Assembly (NCBI GenBank): GCA_022376515.1
Contig: WTXI01000005.1
Span: forward strand, 434,001 to 498,000
From: Lactifluus volemus
Lineage: Eukaryota; Basidiomycota; Agaricomycetes; Russulales; Russulaceae
DNA: 64,000 nt
Reading direction: 5' to 3'
The notes under the pieces are model-generated. The model saw only the letters and a program-made list of their open reading frames with translations. It was not told the DNA's origin and ran no database searches. The translations under genes were made by a program, and so were the position numbers. Positions 35,290-46,100 of the stretch are shown here, one piece after another; position 1 is the first letter of the stretch; the number at the start of each line of letters is the position of its first letter.

Positions 35290-35975
35290 CGGTTCTGCAT
35301 TGTGTTATTTCAATGGTCGATTCTCAACTCCACGAGTACAGGGCCGTCAGGGAGGTGTCGCCTACTGGATGCAGAACGTAAGCTTGGTGAATTTGGACCA
35401 ACTTACCATAAAAAACTCCTTTTTTCGTTCTGGGATGAACAGCGGCACCATTCACTATTCACTACTTTTAGATCGTGTTTCGATCGACAACGGAACCTGG
35501 AAATTTCATCGACGATGACTGCGGCCTGCTCTGGCACCCGGCTACTAGAGGCGTTAAAGGCTTGATTCAAACCGCTCGCACCCAGGCCCGATCAGTTTGT
35601 TGTGCAAAATCTCGTTCAGTAGCTTCCTTCATTCCATCCCTTCGCTGTGCAAGTGTTGGCTTGCGTGAATTGGTGCAAGTTTGAACCTCTAGTACTGATC
35701 GTATGCGGAGGATGTGCAAGTAACAATGCCTTTGGACACGAACATTTCTTGCAGTTGCCTTCCCCGGGCCCCCTCCGCCGCTGCCGGTCCACCTGCCCTT
35801 TGCTCAAGCTTCAACGAAGCTCAATCATAAATCGCCTTGGCTTGATCATTACCTTCTGCAGCCACGGTGTCCTCCGCTTTCACCTCGCCATCTCTGCACC
35901 ACGTACATGCATCCTCGCTGCCACCACCACAGCGCTCCCAATGCCTGTATCCCTTTATGTGCGCCCCCCCCCTTC
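35290..35975. other. Unassigned accessory sequence
   Basis: Past the end of sedolisin homology. An 83-codon plus frame at 35267-35518 (VAYWMQNVSLVNLDQ near its middle) has no recognisable domain; other frames are broken. Possibly the remains of another gene. Confidence 0.35.
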
Positions 35976-36200
35976 AAACATATACACAGTTGTCGGCGCT
36001 TCAGTGTTTTCTGTGGCATTCTTTGTCAGATGGGCACTTCATCATATCGGCCTCGGGCAATGATACGACCCGCGTGTGGACGCGTTTATCGCTCAACACA
36101 ACCCATATTGTCTCGTCGAGACATTGGACCACCTACATGGAGAACGTCAAGGAGATCATGAATCTGGCGATGGCTGATTTTCGTGACAACCCTCTACCAA
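35976..36200 (+). pseudogene. WD40-repeat-like fragment
   Basis: Across two frames the sequence reads VFSVAF, then SDGHFIISASGNDTTRVW, and back to IAQHNP. This matches one WD40 blade (SVAFSPDGxxIxSGSxDxTxRVWD). No neighbouring blades, NACHT or other domains were found. A shift lies near 36030. It is probably debris of a WD40 or NLR-like gene common in basidiomycete accessory regions. Confidence 0.4.
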
Positions 36201-36454
36201 CAGCATCGTGAATGAAAAGGACTCGGAGGTACATATTCGGCCTTGCAATGTTTGGTGCGTTTGTCTGAAATTTGTGTGTAAAAAAATAAATTACTTCTCA
36301 CAAACAGCCAAATGACTTTTCATGAGGCCTGACTGCTGGGAGCCAAGGCCCGTAACCATCACACCAGCCACCCATGCTCTTCTTCCTCTGGCCAACTCGA
36401 GTTCAGGTTTCATGGTCATTTTCATGCCAGACCTTAACTGGATCTGTGACGCGT

Positions 36455-36705
36455 ACTCGCCGCAATTTGTATTGTGACATTTCTCTGCAAGACTATAATA
36501 TCTGGAATTCCATGATATTACGAATGCAGTGGAAGCAATCTAGGCCTGGTAAGTCGTGTTTATGATATCGGAAATTTAGCACCATTGGGTTGGGACCCAG
36601 TGACAAGTGAGTCTCTGGTCTACTGTATTTAACGTCTAACTCTGCAAGGGCAAGCTTGGCACGCCAAACGTGGAAGCCTTGCTTGATGTATTTCCTTGAA
36701 ACGGA
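36455..36705 (+). pseudogene. Third sedolisin fragment (C-terminal exons only)
   Basis: DNA resembles the last exons of the two sedolisin genes: GTGACATTTCTCTGCA before TATAATATCTGG, then CATGATATTACGAATG (the HDIT calcium-site region), CGGAAATTTAGCACCATTGG before a GGACCCAGTGACA equivalent of DPVTG, and GGCACGCCAAACGTGGAAGC (GTPNVEA). Frames are broken and introns degenerate. It lies just before repeat W', so a further copy of the gene probably once ended here. Confidence 0.65.
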
Positions 36706-36890
36706 ATTTGCACGTCGACTTTCCTTTTCGTTCACACCGTGAAATTGATATGCCTTAGTCGCATTGGCCTGGTAGACGCTTGTAAAATTCTCGGTGAATC
36801 GGCTAGGATATAAGACAGTGCGAACCAAAATAAAAGTGTTATTGGTGTTGGCACGTAGACCCAACTCTCGAGTTGTGTGAGTGCTTGATT

Positions 36891-37420
36891 GACGTGTATC
36901 CGTGTGTGCCTGGTAGGGTACAGAAGCCTGCTTCGTTTACATTGAAACGAGCGCCGGACACTAATCGAACAGCTCCCAACTTACAGCAGTCTCATCCTCG
37001 TCACCAGAGGGACAGTAGAACCCTACGTCAGGGACCGACTCGGATGTCCATTGGATGGAAATGTCACGTTAGGAGACAGTGCCACGCATACACACACGCG
37101 ATACAGTAAACCTCCGTTATTTTTTCACATGGTTCCTGTTCCTGTTATGCTTGATGAGGTAGTCTTCTCTCCCAGAGGCTCCAGGAAAGCAACAATTGTA
37201 CTCTGTTGCCCTCTAAAGCCTGCTATCTGATTTCTGGTTCAAGAGAAGGGTTTTGACACCCCCCCCTCTCTTTCTAAATACATCCATATCGACTTCTCAC
37301 ACGCTCAACAATTCCCACGAAGTTCCAATTATATGATGCACGTGTAGCGTAGTGGAATCGCGCGACTTTTTGTTGTGAGTACATGTGCGTGGCGGAGAAT
37401 CTATTTACTCACTCGCTGGG
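36891..37420 (+). repeat. Direct repeat W', right copy
   Basis: Second copy of 31598-32130 in the same orientation, starting GACGTGTATCCG. It shares GGGTACAGAAGCCTG, ACTCGGATGTCCA, CACATGGTTCCTGTT and GATGCACGTGTAG among others. It has small duplications (CCTGTT twice) and a C8 run relative to copy W. Confidence 0.6.
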
Positions 37421-37917
37421 GCAATATAGCCAAGTTGGGTTAGACATTGCTCCCAACTGGCATTGGCAAATCTTTTTGGTGCCAAGTAAGGGCCACAATT
37501 GAGCGGCCGCCGGCGCCCTGCGCGCGAATTATCTAATTACGTATTTTGGCCCTGTGGAATTTCCTCACAAGGTACGCGCCTGTCTAACAAGGTTGTTCGC
37601 TCGGTTCGCTCACTTCACTTCAACAAGTCAGCCACACGTGGGCCAACGAGCGTCAGTAAAGGTCAACTGATATGCTTCGTCCTACGATTACTACATTGTA
37701 CTTGTAACTAACACAAATCTCTGTCCCATGTTTTTACCTATGCCTACGACACTCTCCACTGTCCAGGTGTAAAATACTGTTACATCCTAAAAAGGAAAAA
37801 TTGCATGGTCCATCGTGAGTCGGCGTGTGTTGCTTGCGTGTTGGAGAGGTAGCTATATGATGATTGAATTGATTGATAGAGAAAGGGGGGGAAGGAGAGG
37901 GGGGCGGAGAGGGGGAT
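37421..37917. other. Intergenic, end of the right accessory arm
   Basis: No gene supported. A purine-rich stretch with a GAGAGGGGG-like run at about 37880-37915 is the 3' flank of the following minus-strand gene. Confidence 0.5.
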
Positions 37918-38286
37918 TTAGAAGTAGGCGTAAGGTCCGTTGAGAAAGCGGCCCATCGACTCTTCTGTTCTCTGTAGCCCACGACACAAGCTCTCATACG
38001 GCGACAACTCTCCTTCAACCTCGCTATCCCTCGAGCAAGTGCTCTCCATCGACGATAGCGACGAGAGAGTGGACAACGAGGAGCAAGAGGCGGACGATGG
38101 TCGTTGGTGCGATCGATGTTGTCGCAGTCGGCGCTGTTCTCGTTTCTCCTGCATGTACCGCCGATGGTCTTGTATGTATGCAAGGTGTGCCTCCGAGACC
38201 AGCTCATGGCGGCTTTTGCGCGATGGCGAGGCGAGGAGGAAAGGACGGCGGAATATGCGAGTGACGGATGAGAACATAGTCCGCAT
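37918..38286 (-). CDS. Small basic hypothetical protein, 122 residues
   Basis: Single-exon frame from ATG 38286. Not recognised. The N-terminus MRTMFSSVTRIFRRPFLLAS is amphipathic and basic, like a mitochondrial presequence. A charged helix follows (AYIQDHRRYMQEKREQRRLR), then a Ser-rich stretch (SSASCSSLSTLSSLSSMEST) and a conserved-looking end YESLCRGLQRTEESMGRFLN. Small orphan proteins of this layout are common in agaricomycetes. Being uninterrupted and compositionally biased in a coding-like way supports a gene; function unknown. Confidence 0.5.
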   Translation of the reverse strand: MRTMFSSVTRIFRRPFLLASPSRKSRHELVSEAHLAYIQDHRRYMQEKREQRRLRQHRSHQRPSSASCSSLSTLSSLSSMESTCSRDSEVEGELSPYESLCRGLQRTEESMGRFLNGPYAYF

Positions 38287-38686
38287 GTTTATGGTAGAGG
38301 GTGAACAATGGATGATGATGATGATGATTCGAGTTGAACAGTTGGTTGTTGGGTGGCGGTTGGCAAAAATTCGTCTGTAAAATATAATAACAAGAAAAAA
38401 TTTTCTGAAGTACCGGCAGAAAAGTGGGGGGTGAGTAAAGAGAGGAGCGGGTGAAGAACTAAAGCGCTTTTGTACTAATTGGTGGTGCGCAGCGGGATAC
38501 AGTACAAGGGCGAGACACTTGTGGCCCTAATCGGGTAACACGTGCCAATTGAAGCCCCTCCGACGCCACTTGGGGTCCCACTGTGGTGGGGCTGTCAAAC
38601 ATCGCTTTCTTTAAGGGACACAGTCACAGGTGGTTGTTGTTGGAGTATTGTAAATATGCTTTATCATGGTATCTGTACAGCGTGCC

Positions 38687-41465
38687 TCATGCCGTGAGGT
38701 CCATGTTGGGCGCCACAGCTGAATACGCCTGTCTAATCCCTTCCAGCTCTCTCGTCCACGCCGCATACCGATCCGCCAAGTCTTGCAAGCCCTCCTCATC
38801 CATCATCTCAACCTCTGCATCCCCGTGGGCAGCGCCAGCAGCGCTGCTGCCCCCCTCGCCCCCAATATCGTCGAGCGCGTCTTGAATGTTTGCGCGCTCG
38901 TCCAACAGCTGATGGTACAGCGCGATGTAATTCCGGTAGCCTTTGCGGTATCGCGCCTGCAGCGCCTCGCGATCTTTCGGGTACGGAGCGGCAGGTGGCA
39001 GCGGGTGTGTCGACGTGCGTACGGCGATGGCGTCGCGCGACGAAGAGCTGCTCGTGACCGACGAAGGTGCGTTGCGACGCACGGGCGCGCTTGGATGTTC
39101 CTCCTCTGACGACGTGTATATTGGGCTACGCCGTCGCCGTGTCGTCGTCGTCGACGCCTCGTTGACAGATGACTCGCGATCTCGGTCGCGGTCGCGGTCG
39201 CGGGCACGAGGTTGTGAACGAGGAGGAGGAGGAGGAGGAGGAGGCGAAGCAGCGGCGGCCGCGCGCTTAGACGGTCGAGGCGGAAGAGCGTGGGCATCGC
39301 GTCTGGGATGTTCGCGGGGTCGATGAGGAAGAGGCGAGGCATCTCGTTTAACCGAATCCCGTGATGGTGACCCTCCGCGCTTGATCCCCGTCGTTACGCG
39401 AGGTAGCGGTGATTGTTCGCGTTTGTGTGAGAGGAGGGGAGGTGCCGGCGAAGGCTCGTGTTTGATACGTCTCGGTGGGGATAAGCTCCGATCTGATTCG
39501 CGTGCGCGCCGGCGGGTGTCACGCTCCCGAACGGTGGATTTTCTGGGCGGAAGTGAAGGTTCAGGACTAGCCCGATCACTTTCACGCTTCCGCTTGAGCG
39601 TCGGAAGAGGATCGCGATCTTTGGTCTTGTCGTGCCCACGATCCGATTCCCTGTCTCGATCACGTTCACGAGCCTTGGAAGTACCGCTACCACTGCCGCC
39701 GCCAGGTTTATATGGCGCGTCGTCGTCGGTCATCTTTCGTCGCTTGACGGGATTCCCGGTGCCATTCACCCTGTCCTTATCGCCATAGTCCTCCCGAGCT
39801 TTCTTCTTTTTCGAGTTTACCCTGCCGGTGGTGTCGGTAGCATCCCACTCTGAGTCACTCGCGTTATCCTTTCGTTTTTTTGGTCTGGGCGCAGGGATCG
39901 GTTTCCCTTTCTCGCGATCCAAGTCGCTCTCATCTTCCCTCTGTCTTTTCGTGACATGTGAAAGTTTCTCCCCTCTTTCCGGATCTCGCGAGCGAGAAGC
40001 CGACGGTTGGATAGACGTGGGGACGCCAGGACGACCGTTCGTCTTGGGAGACTCTCCACGCTTCGCACGTGTGTCTGTCAGACCAACGTTCTTCGATGGA
40101 CCTTGTGCCTGTGATCTGGACGGTGCTCCTTCCCGCGCCGCATTTCGACTGGTCGCAGCGGGAGGGCGGCGTGTGGCAGACGCCACATCCTCCTCCTCAC
40201 GCTTTGGGGTCACTTTGGTAGATTGTGGGGTTGGCACCGCCTCTTCACGTGCTCTAGCTCCCTGGGATGATGGTCGAATCCCCTCATCCTTCGCCTCCAC
40301 AAGGGCCTTGCTGGCAGCGGTCTTTTTTCGCTCTGCACCGACAGTTCCGGCGGCACGTTTAAGCCCTGCCCCGGCCTTCGAAGTTGGTGTGATAGCCGAA
40401 CCAGGCCGCGTGCGAACGTAATCCCAGGCGGGGTCGCTTTCAGGGATACCAAGGGAATGCAAGGCTCGTCGTGCATCAAGCCACATCATGCGGCGCTCCT
40501 CGTCGGTGAGGCCAGCAAATTCGTATGGACGCACTTCTTTCCAGGACGCGGGAATGAGGGTGTACAAGGGAGGTTGGCCGGGAACTGTCGTCTTGGAGTT
40601 TTGTCGTTCCCTCTCGGCAATCTAAGATTGTCACCAAGTCAAGGGGAAATATGGTGAATAGCTAGAAAGTGTACTCACTGTTACGAGGAGCTCGTTCAGT
40701 TGGACACGCAACGACTCGGAGGCGTCAGGGCCTCCTACTTGGGTTAATACATCCTCTTTAGTACGAGAGCCTTTGGCGAGGAGGTGAATCATGTGAGCAC
40801 GCATCACGGGTGAGACGGTGCTAGTAGACTGGGATGTGGGGAGTGCAGGTGGGGGAGATTGCCCGCGTGCTGCGGACGAGCCTTCATTCTTGACACGGAC
40901 TGGTACACGTTTGACGGTGGCAGCTATCGGGGCAGATACCGTAGTTTTGCGCTTCTTGGGAGGAGCAGAAGATTTTGTTTTGATAGAAGATTTGAGAGTT
41001 GGAGGAGCTTCAAGAAGACGGATGCGACCGCCAGACTTGGACTTTTGGGCGTCGGCGGTCGATTGGTGAACCTTTGATTCGGCCTTTCCGTTGAGTTCAC
41101 GGTCGACAGTGAACTTGCCGGCAATATCGGCATAAAGTTTAAGTGGGGCATTAATCTTGGACGCGAGAGCAGAACGAAGGTAAAGTTCGTGCTGAGTGGA
41201 TTCTGGGACACCTCGCATAGGGAAGAAAGTAGAGCCAATGTGGATACCCTGAGAGAGAGGGTGATGAGTACAAATGCAGGAAGAGGGAAAGAAAGTGGTC
41301 GCGCACAGGAGCATCACCGAATTCGAATTGGAGGGGGGGCTGAACGGGATAGGCAGCGAGGGCATCGAGGGTTTCTTCGGACATACGAATGATCATCGCG
41401 CGCTTTGTCAACGGCTGGGGAGTTTGGAGAGAGATTGAGCCATTGATAGCGACGGGGAGAGGCAT
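38687..41465 (-). CDS. ELL: RNA polymerase II elongation factor ELL-like protein
   Basis: ELL suppresses Pol II pausing and, with partners, forms elongation complexes. Three exons from ATG 41465. Exon 1 is MPLPVAINGSISLQTPQPLT to FEFGDAP. Exon 2 has GIHIGSTFFPMRGVPESTQH, ELYLRSALASKI, and the winged-helix-like MRAHMIHLLAKGSRTKEDVL with ESLRVQLNELLVT. Exon 3, from about 40623, is a 620-residue frame: PLYTLIPASWKEVRPYEF (end of the ELL domain), a very long Arg/Ser/Asp-rich disordered middle, and a C-terminal helical YRKGYRNYIALYHQLLDERA (occludin/ELL-type) segment, ending at 38687. The long RD/RE-rich middle is low complexity. No frame breaks over about 870 residues. Confidence 0.85.
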
Positions 41466-41658
41466 TAGGATAAGGTCGTGAGAGAAGAGAGAAGTGAGTA
41501 CAATCAGTTCACTGGCTTGCTTGACCCGGCGGAAAGCGGGCGGGCGGACGGCGGACGGACACGGCTCGTTGTTGTCGTTTCAGCATTCTGTGGCACAGTG
41601 TGGCACTGCTCCAGGCGCTTACAATTATTAAGTTGAGTACAAGTACAACATTCTCCCT

Positions 41659-42760
41659 TCATCCCTTTAAATTCTCCGAAAGGTAATCCCCAAATTTATT
41701 CGCTACACTCTCTTCACTCCAATCAACCTTCCCCTTCTCCACCGTTCCTAGAGTGATCGCTTTCTTCTGTACAGTCACAAATTGTCGCTTCATTCGTTGC
41801 AGCTCCGACAGTGTTAAACTCCGCGCTGGTAGCGTCACTCCCGGCTTAAGCGTCTCTGACAGGCTAAGCGTAATACGCCCACCAGAAGCACCAGATAACC
41901 CTTGTTCAGCCATAATCGCACTAACCACTAAAGTTGAAACGTGTTCCAGTGTGTGAAGAGCATCAGACGGTGCTTTTGGCACCTACATCAAGTCAGTAAA
42001 TTCCAAATGTAATCATACACTGGGACCCACAGCTTGGGTGCCGACATTGGGGGGCTTTACGTTATCCTCTGTGACGGCTTTCCATATCGAATCGATGGGA
42101 ACGTCGGATTCAGACCAGGGTATGGTAAATAGTGGCGAGTCCCAGCGAACCATGGATGATGGCTCCTCGTAACGTGCAATCAAATTATCGAGCCTATGAG
42201 GGTAGTATGCTCAACCGAGCAAAAACTTTTGCGCATTAAAAAAATCACCTACGTCTCCGCATTATATCCGCGGCCATCCGGCCTTTCGCTATTCCATCGT
42301 CTGCATAGTTCTGCCGTAGCGACAACGTAAACCTACTTCTGCAGTGTAAGCCATTCGAATAACATCTGAGAGTGAACAAGGCCACCCACAGTGCAGACCC
42401 GAAGCTTGAACTCACGAGCAGCGCAGTAGAGTTGGTAACGGAACCCTTTTATGTAGTTTGGTGCATCGACGATGAGGATCGTGTCTCGACCCATTTGCCG
42501 CTGCATCGCGGCAAAGAGTGAGGCACGCGCGGATTTTTCTGAGCGACTATCTAGGACATTGTCAAGGACTGCTATATGTAAAAGAGAGGTACGGTACCAT
42601 CGTAAGAGGAACGGTCGATGTTGAGCGAGTCGTCCGATAGAATCACGACCTTGAGTTCCTGACTGTTGTAGGAGAGACGACGTTCCAAGTGTTCCTTAAG
42701 TTGGATGGCCCTATGTGTCTTTCCTGAGGAGGGATAGCCGGAAAATGTAACTAGTGCCAT
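41659..42760 (-). CDS. KTI12: Elongator-associated P-loop protein KTI12
   Basis: Kti12 is a tRNA-binding P-loop ATPase that associates with Elongator and is needed for wobble-uridine modification. Start ATG 42760. MALVTFSGYPSSGKT holds the P-loop (GYPSSGKT), followed by VVILSDDSLNIDRSSY. An intron follows, then EKSARASLFAAMQRQMGRD, TILIVDAPNYIKGFRYQLYC (the family NYIKGFRYxLYC signature) and AREFKLRVCTV. Further exons carry ERPDGRGYN, LIARYEEPSSMVRWDSPLFT and the C-terminal helix block LQRMKRQFVTVQKKAIT, ending at 41659. Four to five introns. It diverges from the RhoGAP gene with about 350 bp between starts. Confidence 0.9.
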
Positions 42761-43116
42761 GTTCTAGATTTTATGATGGGGGTGTTCCGCGGTCCAAGTG
42801 AACGCCGCAAGTGTATATATAGGGACATAAAACGGAACAAGAGTACGTATTCGTTGGCCCGAGCCCGAGGCTATCAATTCATTCGACACGAGCGACGACG
42901 AGGTACGAACGCCCCTTGTCACGGGCGCGATTTCGCCTCCCTCTCACTAGATCTGAACGGTAAGGTCAGTCGTCAACACACACGGTAACAGTTTCCCTCC
43001 TTTTGATCACCCTTCATCACTACAGCATTCTAATTCTACATTCCGACCGATACTCTCGGACTTAAGTGCACGGCCATCATCTCCCTTCGCAGCGTTGCTA
43101 CCCGCGTCAACTCCAG

Positions 43117-46100
43117 ATGCTAGCCACCATTCCTCCTCCATCTCACAACATTTCCCAGTCAATGTCTTACTCTCACTCACCCAACCCGACTTCCACTCTG
43201 ATTGATCCCGTCACTCCTGTGGAGAATAAGACCTGTCCCGGATGTCACTTGACTGTCATGGATGAGAATGGTGGTGTCGTGATTGCATTTGGGTCAGCTT
43301 CTCTTCTTATCCTCACTCGGACTCTTTCTCATCTCTCACCTCAAATCCAGACAATCTTTCTTTCACATAGACTGCTTCAAGTGTGCCAAATGCCGCGATA
43401 GGGTCACCGCCGACACCAACCTTCTTCTCCTGTCCGACGGCCAGCCAGTCTGCTCAAACTGTTCATACAGTTGCAGCCTCTGTCAGCAGCCCATTCTAGA
43501 CGAAGCCATCATGACTGGCGACGACTCTTACCACGCTCATTGCTTCAAATGCCGTTCTTGTCACAACCGTATCGACGAGCTTATGTTCGCCAAGACAAGT
43601 CATGGTATCTACTGTATGAAGTGTCACCACCACCGCGTCGCTCGCAGCAGACGGCACGCACAGAAACAGAAAGATCGCGAACGTTCCGGGTCCGCGACCA
43701 CCCCTTCCAGCGCACAAGCTCGTCCTCAGCCAGGGTCATCTAGGGTATGTTGCTTCATTGACCTCACCCTGTCCCCGCCAACCGCCAACCTCTATCTTTC
43801 AGATCGCGTCTACACCTCCCTTTTCTCCCGATTCTGTCCCTAGCTCTGCACAATCCTCAGTGCCATTATTCGCCAGCTCGCCAGCTTCGTCGGCTCGCCC
43901 CATGCCTACACCACCTTCCGAAAACAGGGATGTCCATAAATCACAGGTCCGGACCTCGCAAGGTGGGCGCCCATCAGCGCAGCTCGAACGTGACGACCAA
44001 CGAAGCGCACCGCATACACCCACTGCCTCTGCACCGTCTTCTCATCGGACCTCTCGGAACACCTTACCTTCACCGACGTCACCGTCTGTTTCTCCCCAAG
44101 CTGATTCCAGTGATCTCCCAAGGTACTCTCTCGGACAACGTCCGCCATCCCCTGCTATCATTTTACCTTCAGACGCGCCCGAGGCTGGTCCTCAGGGCGC
44201 TTTGTCGCTTGAGATATTGGATGAGGGTAGAGCCACAACATCTTTTTTATCACCCGACACCCGGACGTCTTTAGAACGGGGTGATGGTGCCAGTCTGCTC
44301 AATACTCTGTCGAAGAATGATGCCCCTCCATTCGGTCCGGGCAGATCGTCGGACCGTGCTGGCAACCGCAGCTCGATAAACCCCGCCATAACCTTCAACT
44401 ATGAGGGCTTGGCAGCCAACAAATCACCTTCCGTACCGCAATCACCTTTATCTTTTGTGCGACCAGTAGCCGACACGAATCGGGCCCCAAGTCCTATAGA
44501 CATCCGGCCACTATCTTTGACAGAGCAGCCTCCGGAGCAGCTCTCGCGGCGGCCTTCCCGAAGAGTGCATGCGGAACCGCCTCTGTCTGCCTCTGCTGTG
44601 CCGAGTGCCACGCTCGGTCGTTCGCGTAGCCAGAAGGAATCCTCGCACAAGTCTGCTGTCGGTATCGACCCCATCCGCCAGCCTGTTCACCTAAACATGG
44701 TCCTCGAACGTCTTCCACCTCGCACGCACAGCTTGAACGCACCCAGTCAAGAATCCGAACAATTGACGCCCAGCACCACCGGACGAAAGTCATCCGAGGA
44801 GAAAGACGGGCCAAAGCCGGGGTCCTCGCTCAGCATCGATGTTGAGAAATCGCGCACGGGAAACGGCGTAGGCAAGAGGCCAATGTCACCCGCGTACAAA
44901 GCAGCTTCACCTGCACACAAGGTAGATGTCCCACACAGTATCGAGAGTGGCACGGATACGTCAGACGGAGAGCGCGAGACCAGCACGAATGAGCGGAACC
45001 GACCTTCATCGCTGATGTCAAAGGAGGAACCAATTTCACACCGGCGGCCGCTGCAGCTCGATCTTGATTCAAAGAGATCGACTTTGCAGGAGCCAGGGGA
45101 AGCGTCTGCGATCAATAGCACAGCAGACTCAGATGACGACGATTCACCTGTTGAACGCGTCTCGCGGTCAACCTTTATAGCGCCTGCCCACCCACCTATC
45201 CGTGTTTCAATAAGCGGGAATGGGTTTCAAGAACTGCTGTCGCTAGTCGATCCGCGTAAACGCTCGTCGTTGCAGGGTATCGAAGAACTTTTAAAGTTGA
45301 ATCAGGACGCAGCATCTCGCCTGGGTGCCACGCAGAATACAACTTCATCAAACCCACCAGAGAGCCAGCAGCCGCAGGGTGAAGCGAGGCGCTCATCTAC
45401 TCCGGCGAGCAACATCACGCCCACGACGACCTTCGGCTATTCATCGCCCGCGGACAACTCTTCAGTGACGACCATCTCGGCCCCCAGCAGTCAGGGGCAT
45501 GACGACAGTTTCATTATGCTGGACTCTCCCAAGAGTACTCCCTCGGACCTCTTACGCCAACGAAGCCTACGCAACGTCACCCCGGCCATGAGTTGCCGCT
45601 CTTCATCGGAGCTCTCTCACGGGCCTCCGGCCAGCAATGAACGACGTGGGCGTCTCGACTCGAGTGCCTCTTCCCACCCGATCGATCCAAGTTCAACGGA
45701 TTCCGGCGCACATGTCACGTTCGCCACCCCAGACAACCCTGCCTCGCGCTCGTCGAAGCTCGACCCCTCGTATGCGGTCGTCAAGAGGCTGCAAGACGCC
45801 CTTCAAGAGGCAGCAAAACGTGGGACAACCCAGATAACTCTGGATCAGGAATTTGTACAGGTAATCGTCATGACAGTCGAGCAGAGGAGGGATGAGAATG
45901 TACAGATGAAAGGAAAGCTCGACCATATCAAGGTGCGCGGGTCCCATGTCTTTCCCACCTTCCCCCGTCTTGTCGAGCTTGAATTGATGGTTGACGACGC
46001 TTTGGTAGAGAGCAAGCCGACAGGCCATGGATGGACTGACCGTAGCGCAGAGCGAGTATGAGGTAGAGCTGAAATCTCGCCGGGATGCCGAGGCCGAAGT

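Noticed and set aside
31598..37420. Complete LTR retrotransposon with W and W' as LTRs
   Set aside because: The interior encodes a peptidase and debris, not gag-pol; no primer-binding site or polypurine tract was seen.
39170..39260. Tandem repeats of CGGTCG and GGA triplets as a distinct repeat element
   Set aside because: They encode the Arg/Asp-rich and Pro-rich disordered middle of ELL on the minus strand; low complexity in a coding exon.
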